Assembly (NCBI GenBank): GCA_017522785.1
Contig: JAFWYF010000015.1
Coordinates: forward strand, 124,001 to 188,000
Direction of reading: 5' to 3'
Length of the DNA: 64,000 bases
Source of the DNA: Bacteroidaceae bacterium
Lineage (GTDB): Bacteria > Bacteroidota > Bacteroidia > Bacteroidales > Bacteroidaceae
The translations under genes and the position numbers were made by a program. The notes under the pieces are model-generated. The model was not told the DNA's origin. It worked only from the letters and a program-made list of their open reading frames with translations, and searched no databases. Each line of letters opens with the position of its first letter. Position 1 is the stretch's first letter. This document shows positions 1 to 7,008 of this stretch, piece after piece.

Positions 1-513
1 TCCCGGAAGGTCGGTCAAATTAATTCTATAACCCTTGTAATTGAGACTGCCTGTTTTTGCGTCTACTGTTACACCGCTGTAATTTCCTACATGCTCACTA
101 CTGCCCGACAAAGCATTGAAAAGCGATGTCTTGCCACTGTTGGGGTTTCCTATAAGTGCAACATTAATAATGTTGTTACGTTTCGCTTTTATAGGACGAT
201 AGGCACAATTTTGTCCTATACCATTACAACTATCACACACCGATGAACATCCAAAAGAGTTTATAGGGGTAAGTTCTTTCTTTGCCTCCTCTTCGGGAAG
301 AACCTCTATCATGGATGCTTCGTTTCGTCGTAGTGATACATCGTACCCCATTACATGATATTTAACGGGGTCGTGCATGGGGGAGTCAAGCACCGACTTT
401 ACTTTCTCGCCGCGTATGAACCCCATTTCCATTATGCGTTTACGAAAACCACCATGCCCCGACAGACGGACAATTACGGCGGTTTCGCCATTCTTTAATT
501 CCGATAATTTCAT
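1..513 (-). CDS. feoB: FeoA-FeoB fusion ferrous iron transporter (N-terminal part, cut by window edge)
   Basis: Fe(II) uptake GTPase of the inner membrane; only residues 1-171 are in the window. Reading leftward from the ATG at 513, residues 1 to about 75 form a FeoA-type SH3-like domain, followed by a short linker with four cysteines (C89, C93, C96, C103). The G-domain then begins with the G1 loop GNPNSGKTS (122-130), followed by a G2/switch region and the G3 motif DLPG at the last residues visible. FeoA fused to the front of FeoB is common in Bacteroidota. The membrane permease part lies beyond base 1. A complete TTG-N20-TAATTTTG promoter sits at 581-611, about 70 bases upstream, and its -7 element is half of a perfect palindrome, so iron-responsive control is likely (inference). 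Confidence 0.93.
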   Translation of the reverse strand, partial: MKLSELKNGETAVIVRLSGHGGFRKRIMEMGFIRGEKVKSVLDSPMHDPVKYHVMGYDVSLRRNEASMIEVLPEEEAKKELTPINSFGCSSVCDSCNGIGQNCAYRPIKAKRNNIINVALIGNPNSGKTSLFNALSGSSEHVGNYSGVTVDAKTGSLNYKGYRINLTDLPG

Positions 514-566
514 TTTGCATTACAATTATAATCAGCATGTTCTTTTTCTCAAAGAAAACAGTAATG

Positions 567-589
567 CTAATTTTGCTATGCAAAATTAG
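567..589. promoter_or_regulatory. Perfect palindrome over the feoAB -7 element (candidate operator)
   Basis: CTAATTTTGC, three bases (TAT), then GCAAAATTAG: ten bases on each side match perfectly. The right half contains the leftward -7 element of feoAB. The left half contains an equally good TAATTTTG on the + strand, so two -7 elements face each other. A dimeric repressor bound here would block feoAB; which regulator it might be is unknown. Confidence 0.5.
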
Positions 590-611
590 TAATCTCATGT
601 TTAACATACAA
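581..611 (-). promoter_or_regulatory. feoAB promoter
   Basis: On the minus strand TTG (609-611) is followed after 20 bases by TAATTTTG (581-588), matching the Bacteroidota -33/-7 consensus. The predicted start lies about 60 bases upstream of the feoAB ATG. Confidence 0.65.
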
Positions 612-729
612 TAATAATTATATGTAAAAAAAGAGAAAATATTAGTCATATATTGCTATAGAAAACTATTTTATGTCATGTTTACTAACATGTTGCTATA
701 AAATGATATTAAAATCACAAATAGAGTGA

Positions 730-760
730 TTGTGGGCTTCTTAATGTTGCTATAATTTTG
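730..760 (+). promoter_or_regulatory. Promoter of an orphan small transcript
   Basis: TTG (730-732), 20 bases, then TAATTTTG (753-760). No protein gene follows on this strand. The predicted start, about base 767, coincides with the first base of a 10-pair stem. Three copies of TTGCTATA (653-660, 693-700, 747-754) lie in or upstream of it. Confidence 0.55.
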
Positions 761-766
761 CAACGT

Positions 767-970
767 GAATAGAAACGATTTGTGATGTTGAGTCTTGTAA
801 GAGAGTGTTCGATGTTTCTATTTATGTGAATAGACCACAAATAAATTAAATCTGATTATCTCAACGTATTATCCCATTGGCTGTCGTGAGACATCCCGAG
901 ATAATCGAAAATGTTATCTTAAGCCAAAAAAATATTTCCTGCAAACAACCATTTGCAGGAAATATTTTTT
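767..970 (+). ncRNA. Candidate structured small RNA
   Basis: This occupies most of the gene-free stretch 514-1011. From the predicted start it holds a stem GAATAGAAAC (767-776) with GTTTCTATTT (814-823), then GATTATCTC (854-862) with GAGATAATC (898-906) enclosing a small TGTC/GACA hairpin. It ends in a 16-pair terminator (930-967) followed by Ts. No ORF of note is present. Promoter, folded body and terminator form a complete unit of about 200 nt. I do not recognise the family; it is not tmRNA, SRP RNA or RNase P as far as I can tell. Its position between feoAB and a His-rich secreted protein suggests, without proving, a metal-related role. Confidence 0.5.
930..967. terminator. Bidirectional intrinsic terminator
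   Basis: A perfect 16-base inverted repeat (930-945/952-967) with a six-base loop, flanked by A-run and T-run. It can end the small transcript from the left and the His-rich protein gene from the right. Confidence 0.85.
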
Positions 971-1011
971 GTAATGTGTCTAATTAATTATGAAACTTGT
1001 ATTTATGCTTT

Positions 1012-1476
1012 TTAATTGGAAAGCATCGATATTATTCCGGCAACTCCCAATACAATTGCAGCTGCTTCTACCACATCGTTATCGCAGTGGTGGTGAACTA
1101 CCGGGTAATGCACCGATGAATAAACCGGGACATTGCAGTTGTGGCTTATTACTACCGGTCTTGGTGCCGGTTTGTGTATCACAACAGGACGTGGTGCTAC
1201 TACAGGGTGGTGCTTGTGTTTATGTGAAACTATAGGGCGTGGCTTTGAATGGTTAATGTGATTCTTGCCAATATGCTTCTTGTGCTCACCTTTTTTCTTT
1301 GTGTTGAAATTCTTACTACCTTTGTTTACCTCCTTCTTGTTATTGTTTCTCTTCTTGTCGATTTGCACCTTGCGCTCTCCCTTTTCCATTCTTCTGTTCT
1401 GTGCAATACTCTGTGCAGGCATAAGCAATGCGCCTATCATCACTGCAATAATCATCATCTTTTTCATAGCTCTCAT
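1012..1476 (-). CDS. Secreted His/Lys-rich basic protein
   Basis: A small exported protein of unknown function, up to 154 residues. A signal peptide (hydrophobic stretch after MKKMM, cleavage likely after SIAQ) is followed by a very basic, low-complexity region rich in Lys and Asn. Next come many His and HKH/HHH clusters and two PRPVV-like repeats, then a short hydrophobic C-terminus (AAAIVLGVAGIISML). The ATG of MKKMM, nine bases inside, is an equally plausible start. The His clusters could bind Ni, Zn, Cu or Fe (inference); feoAB lies next door. A good promoter lies directly upstream and a strong terminator directly downstream, so it is probably monocistronic. Confidence 0.7.
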   Translation of the reverse strand: MRAMKKMMIIAVMIGALLMPAQSIAQNRRMEKGERKVQIDKKRNNNKKEVNKGSKNFNTKKKGEHKKHIGKNHINHSKPRPIVSHKHKHHPVVAPRPVVIHKPAPRPVVISHNCNVPVYSSVHYPVVHHHCDNDVVEAAAIVLGVAGIISMLSN

Positions 1477-1512
1477 TTTTTGAAGTTAAACATCTGTTGT
1501 CTGTTTCTGCAA

Positions 1513-1543
1513 CAAAGGTATGGATGTAAATATCCCCCTGCAA
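1513..1543 (-). promoter_or_regulatory. Promoter of the His-rich protein gene
   Basis: On the minus strand TTG (1541-1543), 20 bases, then TACCTTTG (1513-1520), about 36 bases ahead of the start codon. Confidence 0.65.
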
Positions 1544-1571
1544 CGTTAATTACCTAATCGTTGCAGGGGGA
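1533..1571 (-). terminator. Hairpin downstream of the nan operon
   Basis: A 13-pair perfect stem (TCCCCCTGCAACG at 1533-1545 with its complement at 1559-1571) begins 29 bases after the stop codon of the last nan gene. It lacks a clear T-run on the minus strand and overlaps the -33 element of the next gene, so it may be terminator or operator. Confidence 0.5.
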
Positions 1572-1599
1572 ATCCCTAAACATGTGAGGTGTTTCCTCT

Positions 1600-2694
1600 T
1601 TAATCTTTGTACTGGTGTATCTGCGGGGTACGTATACCCGGTTTTAGTTCACCTCCAATATAGAAAATATTCTCATCGTCTCCAATTATCACTGCTCCGG
1701 CACGTGCAAATACGTCATCACTGCATTTCTCATACCATTCTCCATTTGCATCATATATGAGCAGGTATTTATTAAAGGAGTACCATTCTGCTGGTTGATA
1801 CATATATTCCTCTTTGGAAATAATGTTATATCTACCCGATATGGCATCGGCGAAGATATGGCGATTGACACCTCCGGCAACAATAATGCTGTTGTCTATA
1901 TTTGTTGCAACGCCACCCGAAACGGTTATAGTATCTCCATTCACAACAATATGTGGTAAATGGCTCCACTTCTTTTCTTTTATATTATAGCATACTCCGT
2001 CGGTATGAACCATTGCCACTTCTGTACTGTCGTTTGGAGCAAATCCTCCCCAAACAAATATACTCCCATTGTTCGAAGCACACACCGGTTGTACACGTGC
2101 ACGTGAAGGCATTTCTTCAATCATTTCCCAACAGTTGGCTATGCTCAAGTCGAGAGCATATACTCTGTTCGACGCTTTTCCTTCAATATTTCCACCTGCA
2201 ACATATATGACATTGTTTGCTATGCAACCGGATGCATTATCTATTGAGTTGGGTAGTGACGGCAATGTGTCTATTTTGCATCCATTTGAGATATCTATAC
2301 TCAAAACGGTCTTTAGTGATGAATTTTCATTAATTCCACCTATTATATACCATCGTTCGTCCTCTTGAACAGATACTCCGTATGCCGATGCTTCGGGTAG
2401 TGTGCCAACCTGTTCCCACACAAGTGTGTCGGCAAGTGTGGCACGATAAATTCCCTTGTAGTATCTTTTTGTTCCACCTTCGGCAGCCGGTTTATCGGGG
2501 AAATTGCATCCTCCGGCAATGTATAGTGCTCCATCGTACAACGCTGCATAGCATGCCGAGACTCCTTGCTCGTAACCCTCTTCAATGGCAGGCATCCTGC
2601 CTATCTCCTTTAAAAGGCATGCGCTCTCGCGTTTGCCTGTGCAAGCCAAGAGCGCAATACCTATAATGAATAGTGATATTATTTTCTGCATCAC
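1600..2694 (-). CDS. nanM: N-acetylneuraminate mutarotase (kelch-type lipoprotein)
   Basis: Probable sialic-acid mutarotase, which speeds conversion of alpha-Neu5Ac released by sialidase to the beta anomer used downstream. The 364-residue protein has a lipoprotein signal ending at Cys18 (IALLAC). Kelch repeats with GG pairs then build a six-bladed propeller (for example LYIAGGCNFPD, WYIIGGINEN, IYVAGGNIEG, IFVWGGFAPN, IIVAGGVNRH, IFYIGGELKP), as in the cyclically permuted mutarotase family. It is the last gene of the nan operon: its ATG overlaps the stop codon of the transporter gene by four bases, so translation is probably coupled. The role rests on family resemblance and operon position. 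Confidence 0.85.
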   Translation of the reverse strand: MMQKIISLFIIGIALLACTGKRESACLLKEIGRMPAIEEGYEQGVSACYAALYDGALYIAGGCNFPDKPAAEGGTKRYYKGIYRATLADTLVWEQVGTLPEASAYGVSVQEDERWYIIGGINENSSLKTVLSIDISNGCKIDTLPSLPNSIDNASGCIANNVIYVAGGNIEGKASNRVYALDLSIANCWEMIEEMPSRARVQPVCASNNGSIFVWGGFAPNDSTEVAMVHTDGVCYNIKEKKWSHLPHIVVNGDTITVSGGVATNIDNSIIVAGGVNRHIFADAISGRYNIISKEEYMYQPAEWYSFNKYLLIYDANGEWYEKCSDDVFARAGAVIIGDDENIFYIGGELKPGIRTPQIHQYKD

Positions 2695-3956
2695 TCAATA
2701 TTTATTGTTTTAGGACGTAGTGCAATTATCTGTATGAGCAACGAAAGAATGGTTACTCCTCCAAGTAGAGCAAATCCAACTCCAAGCGACAGATTGCCCA
2801 ACATTGTAGTGATGGCGGCACCACCAAGTACACCCGACATGTTTATGAAACCGTATGCAGTAGCACGCTGACGCGACGGAATAAATTGACATAGTATAGG
2901 CATGTTGTTGGTATCGAAAAATCCATAGCCAATACCAAAACATAATATGGCAAGTATCACCGACAGCATGTCGTTTCCAAGTCCCATGAATATTAGTGAA
3001 GGAACTATAAGTGCCAAACCTATGCTGCTTGTGTAAACACGCCCACGAACATTCTTCTGTACCCATTTATCGGATAGATGTCCTCCAATCATTGCTCCAA
3101 TGAACGATGCTCCTGCAAGGCTGATGACGGCAATAGGTCCGGCGTAGTTCATCGCTTCGCCAACATCTATTCCCCAATTGTTGCCTATAACGGTTGCGAG
3201 CAATTCCGGTAACCAGTTTTTTGTTGCCCAACCCGGCATGCTCAATGTGGTAAAGACAAAGAGTACAGCCCAAAAGGCAACATTGCTAAGTACCAATGTG
3301 ATGCTTTTTATAACGCTAGGTTGGTTAATGTTCTTTTCTGCAGTTTCTGCAGGTCTCTTTTCACGTCCGGGGTCGCTGATAAAGAAAATGAGTACAATGG
3401 AGTATAGCATACCAACCAAACCGCAAACAAGAAATACTGTGTGCCAATTGAGCAGTCCCGAGAATATTGAACCGAAACCACCGGCAATCTGACCTAGGTA
3501 TAATCCTGTCATGTGTATACCAATGGCAATGGAACGTGTCTTGCCATTGTGTATATCTGCAATTAGCGAAAGTGCGGCGGGAATGTACAGTGCTTCGCTG
3601 AAACCCATTACTGCGCGCAAAATATAAAGTTCTGTGTATGTGTCTACATATCCCATTAGGAATGTTACAGCCGACCAAATAAACAGGCTCCATACTATAA
3701 GATTCTTTCTGTTAAGACGGTCTGCAATAGCACCTGATACGGGGCTCATCAAACCGTAAATCCACATGAAGGCAGCCATGAGTGCTCCCCATCCCCAAGG
3801 GCCTGTGTAGCTTGTTGCAACCTCTATAATATCCTCTGCCATGGCAAATCTCATCGTACTGAGCATTTGTCGATCCATGTAGTTGAGGAATGCTACACCC
3901 GATAGCAGTACCACTACCAACCAAGGATACCATTTCTTTTCTGTTATCTTGTTCAT
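2691..3956 (-). CDS. nanT: MFS sialic acid transporter (NanT type)
   Basis: Inner-membrane major facilitator superfamily permease of 421 residues with about 12 hydrophobic segments. The MFS loop 2-3 signature is visible as GAIADRLNRKN near residue 85, and FLNYMDRQ in helix 1 is typical of the anion:cation symporter-like branch. The best assignment is Neu5Ac/H+ symport, based on its place between the ManNAc epimerase (19 bases upstream) and the mutarotase (4-base overlap downstream). The nanL-nanE-nanT order matches the sialic-acid operon described in Bacteroides fragilis. Another acid sugar substrate is possible. Confidence 0.85.
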   Translation of the reverse strand: MNKITEKKWYPWLVVVLLSGVAFLNYMDRQMLSTMRFAMAEDIIEVATSYTGPWGWGALMAAFMWIYGLMSPVSGAIADRLNRKNLIVWSLFIWSAVTFLMGYVDTYTELYILRAVMGFSEALYIPAALSLIADIHNGKTRSIAIGIHMTGLYLGQIAGGFGSIFSGLLNWHTVFLVCGLVGMLYSIVLIFFISDPGREKRPAETAEKNINQPSVIKSITLVLSNVAFWAVLFVFTTLSMPGWATKNWLPELLATVIGNNWGIDVGEAMNYAGPIAVISLAGASFIGAMIGGHLSDKWVQKNVRGRVYTSSIGLALIVPSLIFMGLGNDMLSVILAILCFGIGYGFFDTNNMPILCQFIPSRQRATAYGFINMSGVLGGAAITTMLGNLSLGVGFALLGGVTILSLLIQIIALRPKTINIE

Positions 3957-3975
3957 TTTGTGTCTCTTTTTTCTG

Positions 3976-5157
3976 TTACTTTTCTTTTATTAATATATTG
4001 CATAGGTCGTATGACTTTATCATCATACGTGGAATGTGGAAAGGTCCTTTGAATATATTTCCTTTGGCTGGTTGCGCCACCGTTCCATCTCTGTGCAGAT
4101 ATCCATACCACTCGCCATGCAATTCATCGGGGAAATGCGCGTATGTCCACTCGCTTATCTGTTTGTGCCAAATGAGATATTTATCATCGCCAGTTGCTTC
4201 ATAAGCATAAAGTGTTGCAATGATAGCCTCTGTTTGCGGCCACCAGAATTTCATATCTTGCGAGTAGTCCTGTGGTGGCAGGTTGCGACAATCGCGGAAG
4301 TTGATGATTCCGCCATATTGCTTGTCCCATCCCCACTCCCAAGACCAATCGAGAATAGTCAAAGCTTGTTTGGTGAGTTCGGGCTCCCATCCTCGATATT
4401 TTGCCTCTTCGAGCAGGAACCATGCTGTTTCTATACAGTGGCCGGGGTTAATTACACGTCCGTTAATAGTGTCTATGAACTCTCCGTTGGGTCCTACCAT
4501 TTCGAGCAGGGCTTTATACTCGGGCTTCATAAAGTCTTTTAGTGATGCTATCGATTCATCAATCTGTTTGTCGAGTACAGGGTCGCTTATTACGTTACGT
4601 ATACGCGACGCTGTGTTTATCAATATCATCACAAGTGAGTGCCCTTTGGCCTGCAATGAGTCGAGGTATTTAGGCTCCATGTATCCCGGTGTGGAGATAA
4701 ACTTGCGAATATCCTTAAACAGGTCTAATGCTTTCTGTGCATATCTGTTGTCGCCCGATGCTTTTGCATATTCAGCCATTGCAATGGCGGCGAAACTCTC
4801 CGAAAATACATAGCGACGTTTACGCAATGGAGTACCATCGGCCATAACCTCGAAATACATGCGACCATCGCTGTCGAAACAGTGTGCCTCAATGAATTCT
4901 ATTGTGCTTTTTGCCGCTGCAAGCCAATCGGGGTTTTTCTCGATAGTGTTATATGCAAAACTGCACACAAATGCAAAGCGACCTTGAAACCAAACCGATT
5001 TGGTGCTGTCTATCAGCGAACCGTCGCGGTCCAGACAGGTATATATTCCTCCGTTTACTATGTCCAATCCATTCTTTAACCAAAAGGGCATTATATCCTC
5101 GGTGAGCTCCTTGCGATATTTCTCTTGCCACTCTTGTAAATAGTTTTTCCAGTTCAT
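3976..5157 (-). CDS. nanE: N-acylglucosamine/N-acetylmannosamine 2-epimerase
   Basis: Cytoplasmic AGE-family (alpha/alpha)6-barrel enzyme of 393 residues that converts ManNAc, the product of the sialic-acid lyase, into GlcNAc. Characteristic barrel motifs are visible: the NGGIYTCLDRDG start, WFQGRFAFVCSFAYN, GHCIETAWFLLEEAK with its active-site His, and HGEWYGYLHRDG with a second conserved His near the C-terminus. This RenBP-like epimerase replaces the NanE TIM-barrel of enterobacteria, as in other Bacteroidales. It starts 9 bases after the lyase stop codon and precedes nanT in the same operon. No GlcNAc kinase or nagA/nagB is in the window, so the pathway continues elsewhere. Confidence 0.9.
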   Translation of the reverse strand: MNWKNYLQEWQEKYRKELTEDIMPFWLKNGLDIVNGGIYTCLDRDGSLIDSTKSVWFQGRFAFVCSFAYNTIEKNPDWLAAAKSTIEFIEAHCFDSDGRMYFEVMADGTPLRKRRYVFSESFAAIAMAEYAKASGDNRYAQKALDLFKDIRKFISTPGYMEPKYLDSLQAKGHSLVMILINTASRIRNVISDPVLDKQIDESIASLKDFMKPEYKALLEMVGPNGEFIDTINGRVINPGHCIETAWFLLEEAKYRGWEPELTKQALTILDWSWEWGWDKQYGGIINFRDCRNLPPQDYSQDMKFWWPQTEAIIATLYAYEATGDDKYLIWHKQISEWTYAHFPDELHGEWYGYLHRDGTVAQPAKGNIFKGPFHIPRMMIKSYDLCNILIKEK

Positions 5158-5166
5158 AGTGCTAAA

Positions 5167-6084
5167 TTAGAATTTATTGCAACGTTCAAAGAAATTGATT
5201 GCTTCGAGCTCCTTACGCATTGCTGCCTCCTCCTCGTCAGTCATATTCTGGAATGGAGTACGATTCTTGCCAAGGTCTAAACCAATCAGTTTCATGATTC
5301 GCTTACCTCCAACAATGTTTCCACGATAGTGGCAAATGACATTTATTACATCTTGTGAGAAGTTCTGTAGTTCACGTGCCTTCTCCAAGTCGCCGGCGTT
5401 CCAAGCATTAATTATGCCAACAAGGTTACAACCGTTGTAGTTGGTTGTTCCGCCAATACCTCCTTGTGCGCCACCCATGGCAAGACAGGGTAGTATAGTC
5501 TCGTCTTGTCCATGCAACATGTCGAACTTACCATTTTTGTAGAGACGGCATTGGTTGTATTCATACATGCTTTCGAATGTATATTTTATACCTGCAAAAT
5601 TGGGTATGCGACCATCGACTGCCTGCAAGAAACTTACCATAGAAAGATATGCTCCATTAAATGCAGGAATGTGATAGAAATAGAATGGCAGTTCGGGAGC
5701 AGCAGATGCAATCTCTTCGCAATACTTAACCAACTCTTCTACACGATTTACTTTTGGGAAAGGAGGAGCCATGGCGCCAATGCCGAATACTCCCAACTTT
5801 TGTGCATGTTCTGCCATGCGACGGCTCGATTTTACACATGTACTACCTACATGCACGATAATCTTGAAATCTTTAGGCGCCGCCGCTACCCATGCTTCAG
5901 TAAGTTTAATTCTCTCCTCTTCGGTTAGCATATATCCTTCGCCCGACGAACCATTTATAAATACTCCTTTGAGACCATTCTTTGCTAACATCTGAGCGTA
6001 TGCTGGAATTGGTTCGTAATTTACTTCGCCATTCTCATAAAACGGTGTGAAAGGTGCATTGATAAGGCCAAAAATCTTTTCCAT
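5167..6084 (-). CDS. nanL: N-acetylneuraminate lyase
   Basis: Class I aldolase of the DapA/NAL TIM-barrel family that splits Neu5Ac into pyruvate and ManNAc; first gene of the nan operon. GSSGEG near residue 45 is the form of the carboxylate-binding loop found in NAL enzymes rather than in dihydrodipicolinate synthase. YFYHIPAFNG carries the catalytic Tyr, and FAGIKYTFES carries the Schiff-base Lys. I chose the ATG at 6084 (MEKIFG, 305 residues) over the one at 6120, because homologues begin just before GLINAPFTPF and the 12 extra residues look like leader. Two dyads lie upstream (6110-6125, 6133-6152). Confidence 0.92.
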   Translation of the reverse strand: MEKIFGLINAPFTPFYENGEVNYEPIPAYAQMLAKNGLKGVFINGSSGEGYMLTEEERIKLTEAWVAAAPKDFKIIVHVGSTCVKSSRRMAEHAQKLGVFGIGAMAPPFPKVNRVEELVKYCEEIASAAPELPFYFYHIPAFNGAYLSMVSFLQAVDGRIPNFAGIKYTFESMYEYNQCRLYKNGKFDMLHGQDETILPCLAMGGAQGGIGGTTNYNGCNLVGIINAWNAGDLEKARELQNFSQDVINVICHYRGNIVGGKRIMKLIGLDLGKNRTPFQNMTDEEEAAMRKELEAINFFERCNKF

Positions 6085-6109
6085 AATTTTATATATTTTG
6101 TGGTTGATG

Positions 6110-6152
6110 TTCTTTTGCAAAAGAAACTAAAAATATTTGTTTCAGCAAATAT
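6110..6152 (-). promoter_or_regulatory. Two dyad sequences upstream of the nan operon
   Basis: TTCTTTTG|CAAAAGAA (6110-6125) is a perfect 16-base palindrome. ATATTTG (6133-6139) and CAAATAT (6146-6152) form a second dyad. They lie 26-68 bases upstream of the nanL ATG. No full consensus promoter is visible, only CATATTTG and TTCTTTTG near matches, which fits an activator- or repressor-controlled operon (inference). Confidence 0.35.
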
Positions 6153-6167
6153 GAATATGTTTAATAT

Positions 6168-6875
6168 CTATTTTAAATAGTAATCGACAGTTGTTACAAC
6201 ACGTATCTTTTTCAGTTGCGGGGTTGTCTGGTCGCTGTTTATACTGAATTGTCCTTGATTTGCCTGACGTATTCCACCAAGTCGGCTCTCTGAATCGTCT
6301 GCAAATTTTTGTGCTACAGCGCGAGCATTGCGTGTGGCCTCTTCTATCATTTCGGGTTTCAATTCGTTGAGTGCGGTAAATTCAAATCGTGTTTGATATT
6401 GATAATCTTGTCTTATAGCCACGCCCTCTTTCATTAATTCTGCTTGGCGACTCATCAGTTCCAATATCTTTTCTACTTGCGAAGAGATAACTGTAATGAG
6501 CGATTCTACCTGAAAACGATATTTTATATTTTCGGGTGTGTAACTCATTGCTTCGCGGTCGGTTACTATGGGTGCCGCTATAATTATCTCTTTGTCGCTG
6601 ATACCATTATTGTGCAGAAAATCTACAATAATATCTCGGTTCTTTTCTACGGTGTTATATAACTCTTCTAGGTTGTTTCCGGCATTGTTGTATGGTAGTG
6701 GCCACACTACGTGGTTTGCCATAACTTCGCGTTCTGCAAGACCTTTAACTGTTACATAGCGGTCTTTCTCTGCAAAACTGTTTATACCTTTACCTACCAA
6801 ATATCCCAATACAATTAGTCCTATCATTGTACAGATAGCAACGCTTTTCAGCCCCGATAATTTAAGTCTTTCCAT
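6168..6875 (-). CDS. SIMPL (DUF541) domain protein
   Basis: A 235-residue membrane-anchored protein: one N-terminal transmembrane helix (residues 11-31, ending GYLVGKGI), then a periplasmic SIMPL domain starting RYVTVKGLAEREV. The latter is the typical opening of this family, related to BP26/OMP28. These proteins are linked to envelope stress in several bacteria, but no biochemical role is settled. The conserved RxQ-type features and the NARAVAQKFAD segment are present. It lies alone between the nan operon and the receptor/nuclease locus. Its own -7 element (TATCTTAG on the minus strand, 6896-6903) has a TTG 18 bases further upstream. Confidence 0.8.
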   Translation of the reverse strand: MERLKLSGLKSVAICTMIGLIVLGYLVGKGINSFAEKDRYVTVKGLAEREVMANHVVWPLPYNNAGNNLEELYNTVEKNRDIIVDFLHNNGISDKEIIIAAPIVTDREAMSYTPENIKYRFQVESLITVISSQVEKILELMSRQAELMKEGVAIRQDYQYQTRFEFTALNELKPEMIEEATRNARAVAQKFADDSESRLGGIRQANQGQFSINSDQTTPQLKKIRVVTTVDYYLK

Positions 6876-6895
6876 AATCCGGTTTTTAATCGCTA

Positions 6896-6924
6896 CTAAG
6901 ATAGTGATTTTTTAGTTTATACAA
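6896..6924 (-). promoter_or_regulatory. Promoter of the SIMPL gene
   Basis: On the minus strand TTG (6922-6924), 18 bases, then TATCTTAG (6896-6903), one base off the TAnnTTTG consensus, 20 bases ahead of the start codon. Confidence 0.5.
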
Positions 6925-6948
6925 TCTTTTGTGTGCACTTAAGGTGTT

Positions 6949-6996
6949 AATAAAATAGAATAGGATGCGAAATTTCGCATCCTATTCTATTTTATT
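6949..6996 (-). terminator. Perfect 48-base palindromic terminator
   Basis: Twenty-four bases (6949-6972) followed directly by their exact complement (6973-6996), 12 bases after the stop codon of the leftward lipoprotein gene. The arms end in A/T-rich tracts suitable for termination in both directions. Confidence 0.85.
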
Positions 6997-7008
6997 ATCG
7001 TATCAATA

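Noticed and set aside
5167-6084. Dihydrodipicolinate synthase (dapA)
   Set aside because: GSSGEG loop and operon with ManNAc epimerase and sialic-acid transporter point to N-acetylneuraminate lyase.
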